Below, in pieces: positions 12,401 to 23,888 of a stretch of 64,000 nt of DNA. Position 1 is the stretch's first letter, and every line of letters starts with the position of its first letter. The position numbers and the translations under genes were made by a program. The notes under the pieces are model-generated. The model was not told where the DNA came from and did not search any database. It saw only the letters and a list, made by a program, of their open reading frames with translations. This DNA is from Paramacrobiotus metropolitanus (taxonomy: Eukaryota > Tardigrada > Eutardigrada > Parachela > Macrobiotidae): contig NW_026570265.1 of assembly GCF_019649055.1 (NCBI RefSeq), positions 186,001-250,000 of the forward strand. Reading direction: 5' to 3'.

Positions 12401-13707
12401 TTTTGCGTATGCAGTCAAAAAGTTTTGGTGTAATGGAAACATGCAATCCGGGCGCTGATCTACGTGAGGGCCTAGACAAGGCTAAAACAAGAGAAAAAAG
12501 AGCCGAAACAATTACCTACCGGAAAATGGCTCGACTGCATTTGCTGGCTCTCCAGCACCAAAAATCACTAAATCTCTGTGACCAAGTGTTAAGTTTTGTG
12601 AAGTAGGAAAAACCAAAAATGCAACGACCGCTACAGGAACGCAATATATAAACTACGTTATAAATTAATAACACTCAACTACCGCACATCCATCCCATAA
12701 TACCGCAAACCGCCAAAATTACGGGGCAGAAATAATTTGCACAATGTGCACACAAAGTTCGGCTTTTTGCCTTCAGCATTTCACACAATTTACTTAACTA
12801 AGTATTCTGCGCATTTATTTTAGCTTAATGTTGTTGTCTGTCTCGGTAGATGAACCGATGAGTTATAATTTGGCAACATGCAGCGAAAACTTAAAGAGGT
12901 CAAATAAAATGAATGCCGTTGCCGGTTCACAGAGTGCCATGCCGACACCATATTATTTTTACAGAACAACAATTTAGCCGATAAAAGGTTATCGCTGTGC
13001 ACTTTCATGTCGTTCGAAACCGATAGGCAATCAAAAATGTTTGCCATCTTAACCATTTTATGATCCGGTAAACAAGATAAACGAGCTAAAGTTAAGAACG
13101 GAAATGAATGTTGAGTGCCAATGGCGTCTTGGTGAATCTAATGGTTTTTCCGCCTGATGAGCACCATTGTTATCTTGCAAAGCAAAAGAGCACTGCGGTA
13201 ATGCAGCCAGCAGTAACAGTTAACACAAAACAGAAGGCGCAATCACAAAAACTTATACATACTTTTATGTACAGAAATGTATGCATAATTGTAAGTAATT
13301 GTACACTTGTGTTTTTGTACAAAATGGACGAATGAAATTGCGAAGAGTAATTTTTTTCAAAATCACTTAAACAAAGGCTGCAAAGCAAAGACCAAAACAT
13401 TCACTCGTGCTCACAGATCACTTAATTCCTCGTTCTATCTGTAAGCACTTGCAGTAAGTAGAAAATAATTGTGCCAATCATACTGTTAATCTGTTTGAAC
13501 CCACTATTTAAAAAAATGCCACTAAACGAAAATAAAATTAAGACCACTTTAACACTCACTGCCAATACTAACGAGTCGACTAATTATACGTATTTCTAAA
13601 TACATGGAATTAAAGCAGTCTAGATCTGCTGCATCGTTTACGACTCTTACCGTAACTTTGACTTTGATGGCTTCCATCTGGTGAAGTGAAAAGACGTCCG
13701 ACTGCAT
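9493..13707 (-). CDS. TBC1D25: TBC1D25-type Rab GTPase-activating protein
   Basis: TBC1D25 (OATL1) is a Rab33B GAP acting in autophagosome maturation. Exons: 13707-13651, 11656-11547, 11472-11324 and 11239-9493. The first three encode the N-terminal PB1-like region (MEAIKVKVT joined to KCDGVKDPVYKKFCIDP, then LSLLSDWDL). The last encodes the TBC domain with the arginine-finger motif VKKDVLRTDR and glutamine-finger motif SYCQGMSD, and the C-terminal half KLGDGNPFLLFVCLTILLHN. The TBC domain is split by an acidic/Ser-rich insert, as in the human protein. The last exon needs two single-base frame changes, near 11117-11130 and 11028-11038. With both extra bases removed, the total is 2061 nt (686 residues), close to the 688 of the human protein. 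The ends and family are secure; the two anomalies could be assembly errors. Confidence 0.88.
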
Positions 13708-15027
13708 GGTTTTCCGAGCCCTTTTAGATACCTTAGATTCAGTCTCCAAACTTTGTGAGAACTATCCAACAAATCCCGTGCCTGGTATCCCTTTTATCTC
13801 TAGTTTCGCTCGGCTTTCCAATTAAGACCAACGATACTGAGATATTCCAACCTTGTTTATGCACGATGAACCACAGTTTCGCGCGATCGTGCACGATAAG
13901 GAAAGAGAGCAAACGATTAACTGGAAGATGTGGAGAAAGTCGAAATCGCACATTTCCTATGAACACTCTAGCATGAAGGCATAACTATCTTGAGAAAATC
14001 TGATTCCTTTGGAATTCTCTTGGTCTATCTTTTGAAACTTGTCTACCGTCGCTGAGTAAACAGCAGAACACTACCAGACGGCATGATTTATCAATGGTTG
14101 AAGTGGCCCAACACGTTGTAATCAGGTGGCGCCAGACGTCAAGGTTTGGGCGGAGCGCTCGAGAGAACCGGTGTACTTGATTGGTCAAAATCATAATATT
14201 TAAAAATAATTCCTAATAATTTACACTTTCGCATTAAGAGCACTCATCTTCCATACGAAATTGTTGTTTTGACTGATTCTTCCACGCTTTATCTAGTTCA
14301 CTTTCATCGGAAAAGTGCGGCAGTGCATTATTCAGGGCAGAAGGCGAAATTTGTACCTATCGTGTACCTAGTACCTACGTACTATATTATCGCGCAATAT
14401 CCTTTTCTGCATTTAATCAGTATTGTAATTACGTATCTGGCAAAACCCTGATAATAATTCCTGCATGTCTTTGACTCTTCGGTTAAAGCTGCATTAAATT
14501 TCCCAACGCTTCGCGTGTAGTAGGCACTATTCGTTTTTAAATTAAAAGCTCAGTGAAAAAACCAGAATGTTGCAAAAATAAAAAGTTCTATTTCGCAACC
14601 AAGCATTCAACTACTCGCTTCACTACAACATGCTGCTACCCTGAAATTCGACGCTGGCAGTATGCACATACTGCCTCCGCAAAATCGGAACCTACTCTAT
14701 AGAATCTAGAGCAGGAAAGCCAGTAGATAAGGCAGTCAGAATCGCATTTCTGCAGAATTTATTTCACAAATCGGTACGGGAAATACCAGCGCACCAGATA
14801 ACTAAAAAGTAAACAGAATCAATCCAAGGCGAAAATATCTGTAGTTATCGGTGCAGTACAAAAGCATCAATTACATTAATACATAAAAAACATATAAAAC
14901 TGAAACAAACGACAAGCATTGCAATCAAAAGAAACCGATTTCGGTCGGACTACAATCGTAGCGTACTTACATAGTTAACTATAGTATTTCCTACTATTTC
15001 GCCATAAATGTGTCGATCAGTTGCATA
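13708..15027. other. Intergenic between TBC1D25 and CAPZA
   Basis: This holds the TBC1D25 upstream region and the probable CAPZA 3' UTR. Open frames at 13739-14194 on both strands match no family I recognise. Confidence 0.5.
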
Positions 15028-17579
15028 TTAACTCCCTTTGCCTCCAATTTCATTTGCAAGCCGGTAACCAGTAATTTTAGACCAGTCAATTTTCGTTCTC
15101 GTAAGTGGCAATTGTCGACGCAGGGCTTTGAAGGTGGTTTCCGACATCGTGTTATAATTCTCTGAAACTCCCATCTGATAATCGTTTTCCGCATCCAGAA
15201 CTATCTGGCAAACGTTTTTCGCTGTTTCCGTTTCATTCTGAAAAGGTATAGCCAGGCAATTACTTCTTCTATATCATTTCACAAGCGACCCCGTGCCTTG
15301 AAAGGTAAGCTAGCGCGAGATCATCAGTCAAAGTACATACGGTAATTGTCACTTCATCCTTGATTTCTTTGGAGCTCACCAGCTGTACGTTTCCATCCTC
15401 ATAATAATGCACCTAGTTCATGAACGCTAATTAAAAATCTCTGCATTTTGAAGCATATGCAGCAGCCAACAACATTCACACGACAATATACTGCACACTA
15501 ACAAAGACTTCTATACTCGTACATATACTTACGAGGGAGATACCCGAACACGTCCGCGTCAGATCAGCATACAGTTGGTACCATTAGAATCCTTAGAATT
15601 TCAGCTATTTTCTTTGATAATCAAAATACCCCCAGATAAAGAACTCGAGTTTAGGGATCCCTGAGAAGCCAACACAGATAAGATGGCTGATTTCCATCGA
15701 AACGTCAGCAGACGCCATACATATACGGCGCGTCTGTACGGATGCGAGATTGCGCAACCGTCTTTCAGCGAGAAGTTAAATAGCGCTTTATCGATAGCTA
15801 TCGCAGTTTTTTAACTCATTAAGCGCAGCAGCATCGACTAGCTGCATAGAGATCAATGCAACCGCGGATGCTGTGCGCGCGATAGGGCAAAATAGGTGAG
15901 ACAGCCGTCAACAAAACCAATACGTACAGAATCAACAGATTGCAGCCAGACTATGCGTAACACATGGCGCATCTAGGCTGGACAATGCGTATGGCGCCTG
16001 CTGACGTTTCGATGGAAGTCAGCCATCATATCTATGCTGGCTTCTCAGAGATCCCTAAACTCGAGTTCTTTATCTGGGGGTGTTTTGATTCTCGAAGAAA
16101 ATAGCTGAAATTCTAAGGATTCTGATGGTACCAAGTGTATGCTGATCTGACGCGGACGTGTTCGGGTATCTCCCTCGTAAGTTATACATAGGAGAGAATA
16201 CAAAAAGTTTTCGAATACGAATTTCTGCATTCCACTAAATCATACCACATTACCACACAATCATTACTTCTACAGGTAAAGTGTATAGGGGTAAACAATA
16301 TTTTGGTTAATTCTTAAAAGGAGTACCGAAACCTGGCGCGCAAGGCAGTACTTCAGGAATGCCTTAAATCGTAGTAAAAGTTGCATTCTTACCTGCACTT
16401 TAATTATGCCACGCAGTTCAACACTGCTGTCTGAGCCTGGTGAAAATGTCAGCGACCACTGCGATCTCCATCTACCGTTCCTGTGTAGTAAAAATGTCGA
16501 TTAATAATTAAACAATCCAGCCCCACGAGCAGAAATAATTTGAGCAGCACCAGTAATTCTTGGGCTGGAACTGATGATCTTCGATGGCCACGACCACTGT
16601 AAACTGTCCACCGTCGGCTTTGGCAAAAACGGTACATACGCCATGTTTATAATAATTGTCCACATAGCTGCTAAAATGCGACTCGAATGCTGACCGCCAG
16701 GACTCCACCCGCGCATCACCGATCTCCTGCTGCTGGATATCGCTGGCTTCTTTGCGCAAATGATCAAAACGGAATGAGCGCTTGGATCGCGGGTCGTAGA
16801 ACCGGTGGCGTCCGAGATCATTGTGTTCACTGATAATAACCTGTTCAGCACGAGCTTATATTGTTTAGTAACTTTAGTTCACACATATGTAGCTCCAATC
16901 CAAAAATAAAGCAGCGCTGCTAATACTTTCACATACCGCTTCATCAACTCCTTCCAGACGTACGGGTGTAAACTGGTCTTTATTGTACTGCGCAAATGTC
17001 CTGTAAAAAATAGAAAATTTACGCAAAAAAATACTGAAAACCGCTGCAACCAGAGGTTGGTTAATAAATTAAATCTGGGGAAACTGTATAAGCGTATACT
17101 TATAAAAAGTAATACCAGCTTTGCGAAGACAAACTAATAATACATGAATACAATCTACAGGCCGTTATTTCGGTAAACCTCTGCACGTTTCGTGATTTCA
17201 ACATACCCCGACAATTTTTCTTTCAACAGGGTATCATCGTTGAGAAGAGTCCTGACATCTAACGAGACCATTGTCGATTAGCGAAATCAAAACAGAAGAA
17301 ACTGAAGATGCTGTCATGTTTCAACCTTGAATACGACATTACCGTTGAAGACTTCGTTGAATTCTCCGGGAGGTGCGTGAAGTAAAAACCTCGACACTAT
17401 ATTCACCTACAGACCAAAACACAACGTTAATCCGAGGCAATGTGCATCGAGCACGACGAGCAGTGAGTACTAATAAACAGTATAGGGTCCCAGAAAGGTT
17501 CCATCATAATATTATCAGGTGGTGGAAACAGCGTCCTAACCTTGTCTTCCTCCGTTACTGTTTCTCCATATGTCGCCAT
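15028..17579 (-). CDS. CAPZA: F-actin-capping protein subunit alpha
   Basis: This is the alpha subunit of the CapZ heterodimer, which caps actin barbed ends. Eight exons: 17579-17541, 17406-17343, 17258-17207, 17000-16937, 16840-16551, 16480-16393, 15412-15341 and 15237-15028. They sum to 879 nt, 292 residues (human 286). Family blocks are clear: FLLHAPPGEFNEVFN near the start, [57 protein letters not shown] and the C-terminal YNTMSETTFKALRRQLPLTR. The start ATG gives MATYGETVTEEDK, matching the short acidic leader of the family; the open frame extends upstream without resemblance. Intron 6 (15413-16392) hosts an inverted-repeat element. The gene is head-to-head with DSTYK. Confidence 0.96.
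15527..16182. mobile_element. MITE-like element with 194-bp terminal inverted repeats
   Basis: The left arm 15527-15720 and right arm 15989-16182 are inverted copies of equal length, starting ACTTACGAGGGAGATACCCG at both outer ends and differing at a small number of sites. The 268-bp interior has no coding frame. The flanks share a 3-bp direct repeat (TAT), a possible target-site duplication. The whole unit lies inside CAPZA intron 6, which therefore stays spliceable around it. Long arms, short interior and no transposase suggest a non-autonomous DNA transposon; the superfamily cannot be assigned by eye. Confidence 0.85.
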
Positions 17580-18443
17580 GATTTGCGGATTGAATGGACA
17601 ATCAGCTATTCCAAATGCAGGCGTATCAAACACCACAAAAACCTGGCTGTTTTGGTCAAGCACAGTGGAGATCACACAATGACAAACGGGATCCTTCGAT
17701 CTGTTATTTGGCGATCGCTACTGGCGATTTTTTGACGGTTCACGATACGCCTATTTGCTGCGCAGGCACAGGTACGACTTCATTTCGCGTACGCTTTAGG
17801 TACCCGTAGACCGTAGTACATGATAAAATACGTATTTTATACTGCAGTTTACGTACTCGTATTCTATAAAAATGCTAGCAGGCCCCAGTCAGTACTCTGG
17901 TCAGTATTAAACTATAGTAAAAGACTCTTTTGTATAGTGCGTACTAAATTAACATAAAAATTATTGCCGAATAATTAATCAAGTGGGCGATTTTATTATG
18001 CGCATTAAAAATAATAATATTACTGTATAATTTTAAACTTTCAAGTATGAGTACAGTACTAGTTGTGTACGTTTAAAGAATTTTGAGCACGTACGTACGG
18101 TACATCCGCTACATCCGTGTGGCAATCGACGTACGTTTTTCCTCACGCAGTTTTTCTTTTTCGACGCCGTAAAATTTGCGATATAGCGAGCAGTACTCGT
18201 ACAGTCTCGTACTGAACTTTCTAAGGCCTCCAATATTTTTTTAAGGCTTTTCAAGCTTGCAAAATTGTATATGTTTAACGCGGAGCTTTGAAGTTTAATT
18301 ATGCGAATTCAAAAGTTGTGATTAATTACTTCTTTTTGATTTTATTGCCTCTGCAGTCGCCAGTCAGAATAAGCGTTTCAGATTTTTTCACATTATTGCG
18401 ATTTACTGCAGTTATTCTGCTGCTGTTTTATCAAACTGTAAAC
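17580..18443. promoter_or_regulatory. Divergent CAPZA/DSTYK promoter region
   Basis: These bases separate the CAPZA start codon (minus strand) from the DSTYK 5' exon (plus strand). The region is AT-rich with GTAC-containing words and an 18-bp palindrome at 17823-17840. Promoter function is inferred from the head-to-head arrangement only. Confidence 0.4.
17823..17840. repeat. Perfect 18-bp palindrome
   Basis: ATAAAATACGTATTTTAT equals its own reverse complement. It lies about 245 bp upstream of the CAPZA start codon and could be a dimeric transcription-factor site. Confidence 0.6.
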
Positions 18444-19297
18444 ATGGTTTTGTCTAAGAACGGCCCAGCAGGAAGCCTTGCACGGACACCTTGCCTGCAT
18501 GTGATCCACGACACCCATGCCTTTCTTGGGTGAGTTCGAGTTTTTTCGAACGCCTAAAGAGTTCGTCAAAAGGGAACTTAAACAGTAATCACTCGGAGTG
18601 TATGTGCTGTCAGTATCTACTATGAGGCTCTGGCCTTTGTGCTAAGGAAAAAATGTTTGTCCCAAGTCAAAGTGCCTAAACCACCTGTTGGACGGAGATC
18701 AATTTGCTATCGTCTGTGTGTCAAATTGTTAATAATTATGGTGTTCAATCTCTGTTTCGTACAAATTTGATATATATATATATTCTTTTTTTAATTAGTA
18801 TTACAGCAATTTTCCTTTTCACTGGTATGTATGAACATTTCACTTTTGTTTCAGCTAAGCTTGGGTTGACATAATCGGATTCATTTCACTTTTGATTACG
18901 ACTTTTAGGAACGTCCTCTTGTTTTAAAAATGTTCGAAAATATTCACAAATCATTTGATATTAATTTCCAAAACTATGGTGTTTGTAAATGTGTCCGGTG
19001 TTCAAATGTATTATAGTCTAATTAGTGTTTCTCTGCTTCGATTTCGCCCTTCCTTTAGTTTTCTTTATTTGGGAGCTTTGTAAATTACAGGAAGCTGTTT
19101 GCTTTTTGTTGAATTTATCGTTTTTGCAAGATGCCTGTATTAATTGGTACCCCTGGCTCTGTTTATGAAGCCGCCACAATTGTGCACTTGATTGTCATTT
19201 GTTGTCACCTGATACTGTATCAATGGTAATGTAATGTCTTTATTAAATGCCTTTTTCTTTTGTTTCAAATAGAATATCCGGCTATCCTTGAAAGATT
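18444..19297 (+). promoter_or_regulatory. Overlapping upstream ORF of DSTYK
   Basis: An ATG at 18444 opens a frame that passes the proposed DSTYK start (18517) in another frame. It crosses the first intron (18530-19272) and stops soon after the splice at TGA within exon 2. Such an overlapping uORF would reduce initiation at the main ATG. It depends on the transcript starting upstream of 18444, which the sequence cannot show. Confidence 0.35.
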
Positions 19298-22200
19298 TAA
19301 TGCAGAAAGGCGAAGCAATGTTATAACAGTTTTGAAGAAAAATCAACACTCCGAGATGTCTCTATCGCATGAGATTCGTAAATACTCCCAAATCTGCAAA
19401 CTTCTACGGCAGAATTATCGTGACACAAAATTGGCTCTGAAGGAACTGACATACAGTGGTAGCTTTGAATCAGGTATGAAAACTGCTTCCGGCGTTGGGA
19501 AATGAGAATTTGACTGATTTTTCTGCGTTTGTTGCTCTTTGTCACTCACAGTCATACGCATTATTCACAGAATTTTTGGCAAACGTTGCCATTGTACGAT
19601 CGGAAGAACAGCTGGTGCAATCTGTGATCGAAAATGTGCCAACCATCGTTATTGTGGGACAGGATTACGCTGCCAAATTGGCCATGGTCAATTCACTTTT
19701 AGGACAAGCGGTGTTGCCGGTCCAGCTGCAAGAATCGGCGAACGGTTGGCGGATGTTGCGAATTGTGTATGGCATGAACAGAAGCTTCAGTTTGTCCACT
19801 GCCGAAAACTTTGAGGTGGTGGATCCTGTGCTGTCTCGAAAGAACACGAAAAGTCTTGTGCCAATTGATGACCTTATGCTAATGGTAAACTGCTAGCCCC
19901 AATATTAAGAAGCGTCCAAGCTAGAATATTTTATCGTTTAATACGCGTTTTTTTGCATTCATTACAGAGTACGACTACGGATTCAGCAGCCGGAAATGCA
20001 GTTCTGGAGATTAGCCTTAGCCATGAATTGTTAATGTCAGGATGGCGCATCATTGTTTCACCTAGTCAACATACTAGTGGTCTGGAGCCAATATACCAGA
20101 AGTGTTTGGAAGGAGCCTTGCCGGTGTTCGTCTGTGTTCTTGCTGGGCGTATGCTTTCTGACGAAGTTAGTTAAACAAATTCTACACAGAATTTTGTTTT
20201 TTCGGTTCCATTTATGTGAATTGATATTTGCAACATTTTTTATTTTTGAAACTTTTACGTTGGTACAAAGTTGTTTTCACATGTCGGTGGAAATGTTTGG
20301 CATGCTTTTCGATAGATATGATTCACATTGCTAGTCGTTGCTTTGATTAATGTTTGTTTGCTTCTGTCAGGTAGTGGAAATAGTCTGGCAAACCGCCAAA
20401 ATTATAAAAGCATGCGTGCGGTTTTCCAGCGAAATTATGCTGAGGGGCTTTAATACAGTGTCGAAGTGTTGATCGTAAAACTTTATACTTGTGTCTAATG
20501 CTAAGGAAGCTTTTTACGGGATTTTTGAGCCTGCTCTTTTGTAGGATCTCGGGTTGCTTGCCGAACAAAAGGCTTTCGCTCCCACTTCGCCTATCCTTTA
20601 TGTATGTCCCGATGGGGATCCGCCCAAGTGAGTGTTTGCAAGTTTCATTAGGCTGCTTACTTAAGAGTATACCCTAGTGTACGTCTGCGAATTACCGGGC
20701 GCCATAATCTTGCTTGGTTTTCGTTTGTCTGTACACGTTAAGTTAGAGAGTTTTCTCGCCTTGCAGTGCCTCGGTTAGCCCGGATGTTGTTCCGAATCGC
20801 ATCAGTGGTCAGATTTTTGAGCAACTGGTGAGTGGTGGCTTTCTCTCTTTTCCGATTGATGGACGGGCAGAGAAATACCAGGAAGGATTTGGAAGCGAAA
20901 ATGAATTAATTTATGGTGCGTTGTCCCTTACGACCATTGCTTCCTTTGCCCGTCGCGTTCTTCTTTCGCGTTTGCTGGAAGCCGCAACAAATTTGTATAA
21001 TATTCATGGTAAGCAAAGGCGGTTGACTGTCGGATTCGGGATTTATAGTATTTACGGCCGTTGTTTACAGTACAAGATAAAAGCAGATCTGTTTGATGTG
21101 GTTAATATTTTTGCAGAATTATTATGTGATTGAGAAACTTTCTTCCACTTGTATTGTAGCACTATGCCAATTTTTTTTGCAAATGCAGCTGGAAATACAG
21201 TATTTATTTAGCGGCTGCTTCAAGTAATATATACGTACTTGATTTTGTATGTTCTGTTATTACGATCAGAACTTTGCTTAAATCGACTACAATACTGACA
21301 ATTTGTTTGCAGAACGGGTGCTAGCTCAATTCACAATATTCGCTTTCGATATTGCCCGTGATGTCTTGATTACTCCGCGACGATTAAGTTACGTTCGCAC
21401 GAAAGAGTTGGAATTGTACGAGACCATGAGCGCGATTGCTAACCGTAAACAAGAAGAGATTGAATTAATCATACAAGAAACTGTTGATTCGATCAAAGAT
21501 TCGCTCCTGGATGAAGCGGAATCGTACAAATTTCACCGTACGCAAGTTATACGTTGTTCATTTGTTGAAGAAAATATGGTAAGGTTAAACCAGTACTTTT
21601 TAGACGTGGAGATTATTGAAAGTCAGGATGCAGTGCACAATATGAAAGATCTGCAAAGCTGTATGGAAGAAATCCGTGACCTTGTACTTGCGCGGATTAA
21701 TTCTGCTGTGGCTGGCAAGCTAATTGGCTCGGTCAATTGCCTGCGGGAAAGTTTTGTGGGTGCGAAAAATCTCGCTTAATGAAATGAAAAGATTACATGT
21801 GTTAATTCATTGTGGTGTAATTCAGGGACTTTATGTCGCTGCCTGGAAAGCCTGGAGTTAACAAACGAAAGCAGCCTTCCTTCGGCCGCTCATGCGCTTA
21901 AACAGATTTTCAACGCTGCTTATCAGATACAGCTGAATGCTGCCACAAGTTCATCGGTGAGCCATATGTTTTATGAGAAGCTGCGGACATTCGTCCAGAG
22001 TTTGCGTTGGAGTTCCAGTGATAAAGTAGACAGTTCCTGGAAACGGACAGTTGCCCTTGAAATGATGACCTCCTTGTCGTCGACGAAATTAGCAAAAAAC
22101 ATTTGTTCGCAGTTCCGGGAGCGTTTGCGACATGCGCATGAATTGTTTTTGTTATCCATACGACAGCTGGAGTGTAAGCACGCCGATAGGTTGGAAAAAA

Positions 22201-23888
22201 TGGAGCAGAAACGGTTGAAAGTTCGGCGACTCCATGCACCTAAGGTGTCCAAGTTGGCCCTGGAAAGCGCTTCCGCCAAGGATTTGATTTGCCACGGCAT
22301 GCCCAAATTAGGCCGGGAAATCGGTCGAGGCCAGTATGGTGTCGTATATGCATGCGAATCCTGGGCTGGCTATGCACCGTGCGCGGTTAAATCAGTTGTA
22401 CCTCCGGATGATAAACACTGGAACGACTTGGCTATGGAATTTTATTACACAAGGTAGTAAGAAAAGCATGCGTTGTTCTTATTTGCTACAATTATTTGAT
22501 TCACTTTTAGCTGTTACTGCACCATATTTTCTGCCTTTTTTTAAATTTTATTTTTTAGTTCTGTGCTAAGTAAGTCACGATTTATAGAGCGGTGTATTCC
22601 GACTTCGTATAGCATTTGGAACAAACTGCCTATATTTTTACAGATGTATTCCTCCCCATCCTCGCATTGTTCCTTTGTATGGGAGTGTCATTGACTATTC
22701 CTACGGCGATGGGGGTGCCAGTATGGGGCCGGCGGTTTTGTTCCTTATGGAACGATTGCCACGCGATCTCCATGCTGCTTTAAAAAGCGGCATCCCTTGG
22801 GGAACCCGTCTCCAAGTGGCTGTTGATGTAAAACTCCGGTCTTACTTTTGTTAATGCTAACAGTTAATATCTTCTTTCCTTTAGGTTATAGAAGGCATCC
22901 GGTTTCTCCACAGTCAGGGACTAGTCCATCGAGATATAAAGCTAAAAAATGTTCTTGTGAGTACAGTACTATAATTTACGAAGCTGTCGCGTATCTCGGT
23001 TTTGTTGACAGAATGGTACCGAACAGTAAATTAGTAACAGTTCAAAGCTTGGCACAGAAGTCTTGGTACTCGCATATGTAAAACTGGGGAATTGATTATT
23101 CTAGCTGGATAAAAGCTATCGCGCTAAATTGTCAGACTTGGGATTTTGCAAGCCGGAAGCATTGTTGTCTGGATCAATTGTCGGTACACCTGTAAGTTTT
23201 GTTGAGTTATTAAGAAAAATCTAGTTTAGCGAAGGATTAGGGTTGCGACATGCTGCGATGGATAACTGAGTGACATTAGAAAAATATTTGTGTGCTCCAC
23301 CAAAAATGGGCGTTATGAAGAGACCATTGAATAACATACACTTTATTTTATATGTTGTCTGCAGATTCACATGGCTCCAGAAATTTTTACTGGAGTAAAG
23401 TATGACCATTGTGTGGATATCTACGCCTTCGGTATTCTTTTTTGGTTTCTCTGCTCTGGTTCGGTTAAGTTGCCGGCCGTGTTTGAGCCATCCATGTCTA
23501 AAGACATGTTAAAAACGTCGGTGCGGAAAGGTTAGTCACCGAATGACAGCGATTTACCTGTTGCACGCTCTGTGACAGACATGGAATTACGGAGTGGTAC
23601 TGTCCACTTTTTTTCTGGTGGAGTGTAATTACTCTTGGCTGTTGTTTAGGAATCAGACCGGAACGTTTGCCTTATTTTGACGATGAGTGCTGGAACTTAA
23701 TGAATGCTTGCTGGTCCAGTGATCCATATATCCGTCCTTTGCCGGGCTACATTGAACCAAAACTACGAGAAATATATCAGAATTTTAAGCGTGGGTGCCA
23801 GGCCGGGAATTTCGTTCGAGAAACAGAAGTTGTGATTGGCTCGGGCGGTAGTCCTTACGTTGATCTGGATATTCTTAACCGGGGATAA
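18517..23888 (+). CDS. DSTYK: Dual serine/threonine and tyrosine protein kinase (DSTYK)
   Basis: DSTYK (Dusty/RIPK5) is a large kinase linked in vertebrates to FGF/ERK signalling. Exons: 18517-18529, 19273-19473, 19571-19884, 19968-20165, 20545-20627, 20767-21008, 21313-21759, 21826-22453, 22644-22827, 22885-22956, 23105-23191, 23365-23530 and 23650-23888, giving 957 residues (human 929). The N-terminal half has the GTPase-like segment [20 protein letters not shown] and conserved coiled-coil regions ([20 protein letters not shown]). The kinase domain has the glycine loop [13 protein letters not shown], lysine [17 protein letters not shown], catalytic [12 protein letters not shown], a DLG in place of DFG ([11 protein letters not shown]), and APE in HMAPEIFTG. 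The ATG at 18517 is preferred because only its frame joins exon 2 in phase ([13 protein letters not shown]). The first exon is the least certain part. Confidence 0.95.

Noticed and set aside
12403-12606. 67-codon basic ORF on the plus strand
   Set aside because: It lies within TBC1D25 intron 1 on the opposite strand, with no homology; not supported as a gene.
13739-14194. Possible transposase fragments on both strands
   Set aside because: No catalytic motifs or terminal repeats could be found, and the minus-strand frame at 13549-13749 is explained by TBC1D25 exon 1 (13651-13707).
17580-17675. Upstream extension of the CAPZA reading frame
   Set aside because: The extra residues do not resemble the family; the ATG at 17579 gives the usual leader.
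21578-21602. Tiny 25-nt GT-AG intron inside DSTYK exon 7
   Set aside because: The frame is open through it and it is too short to splice.
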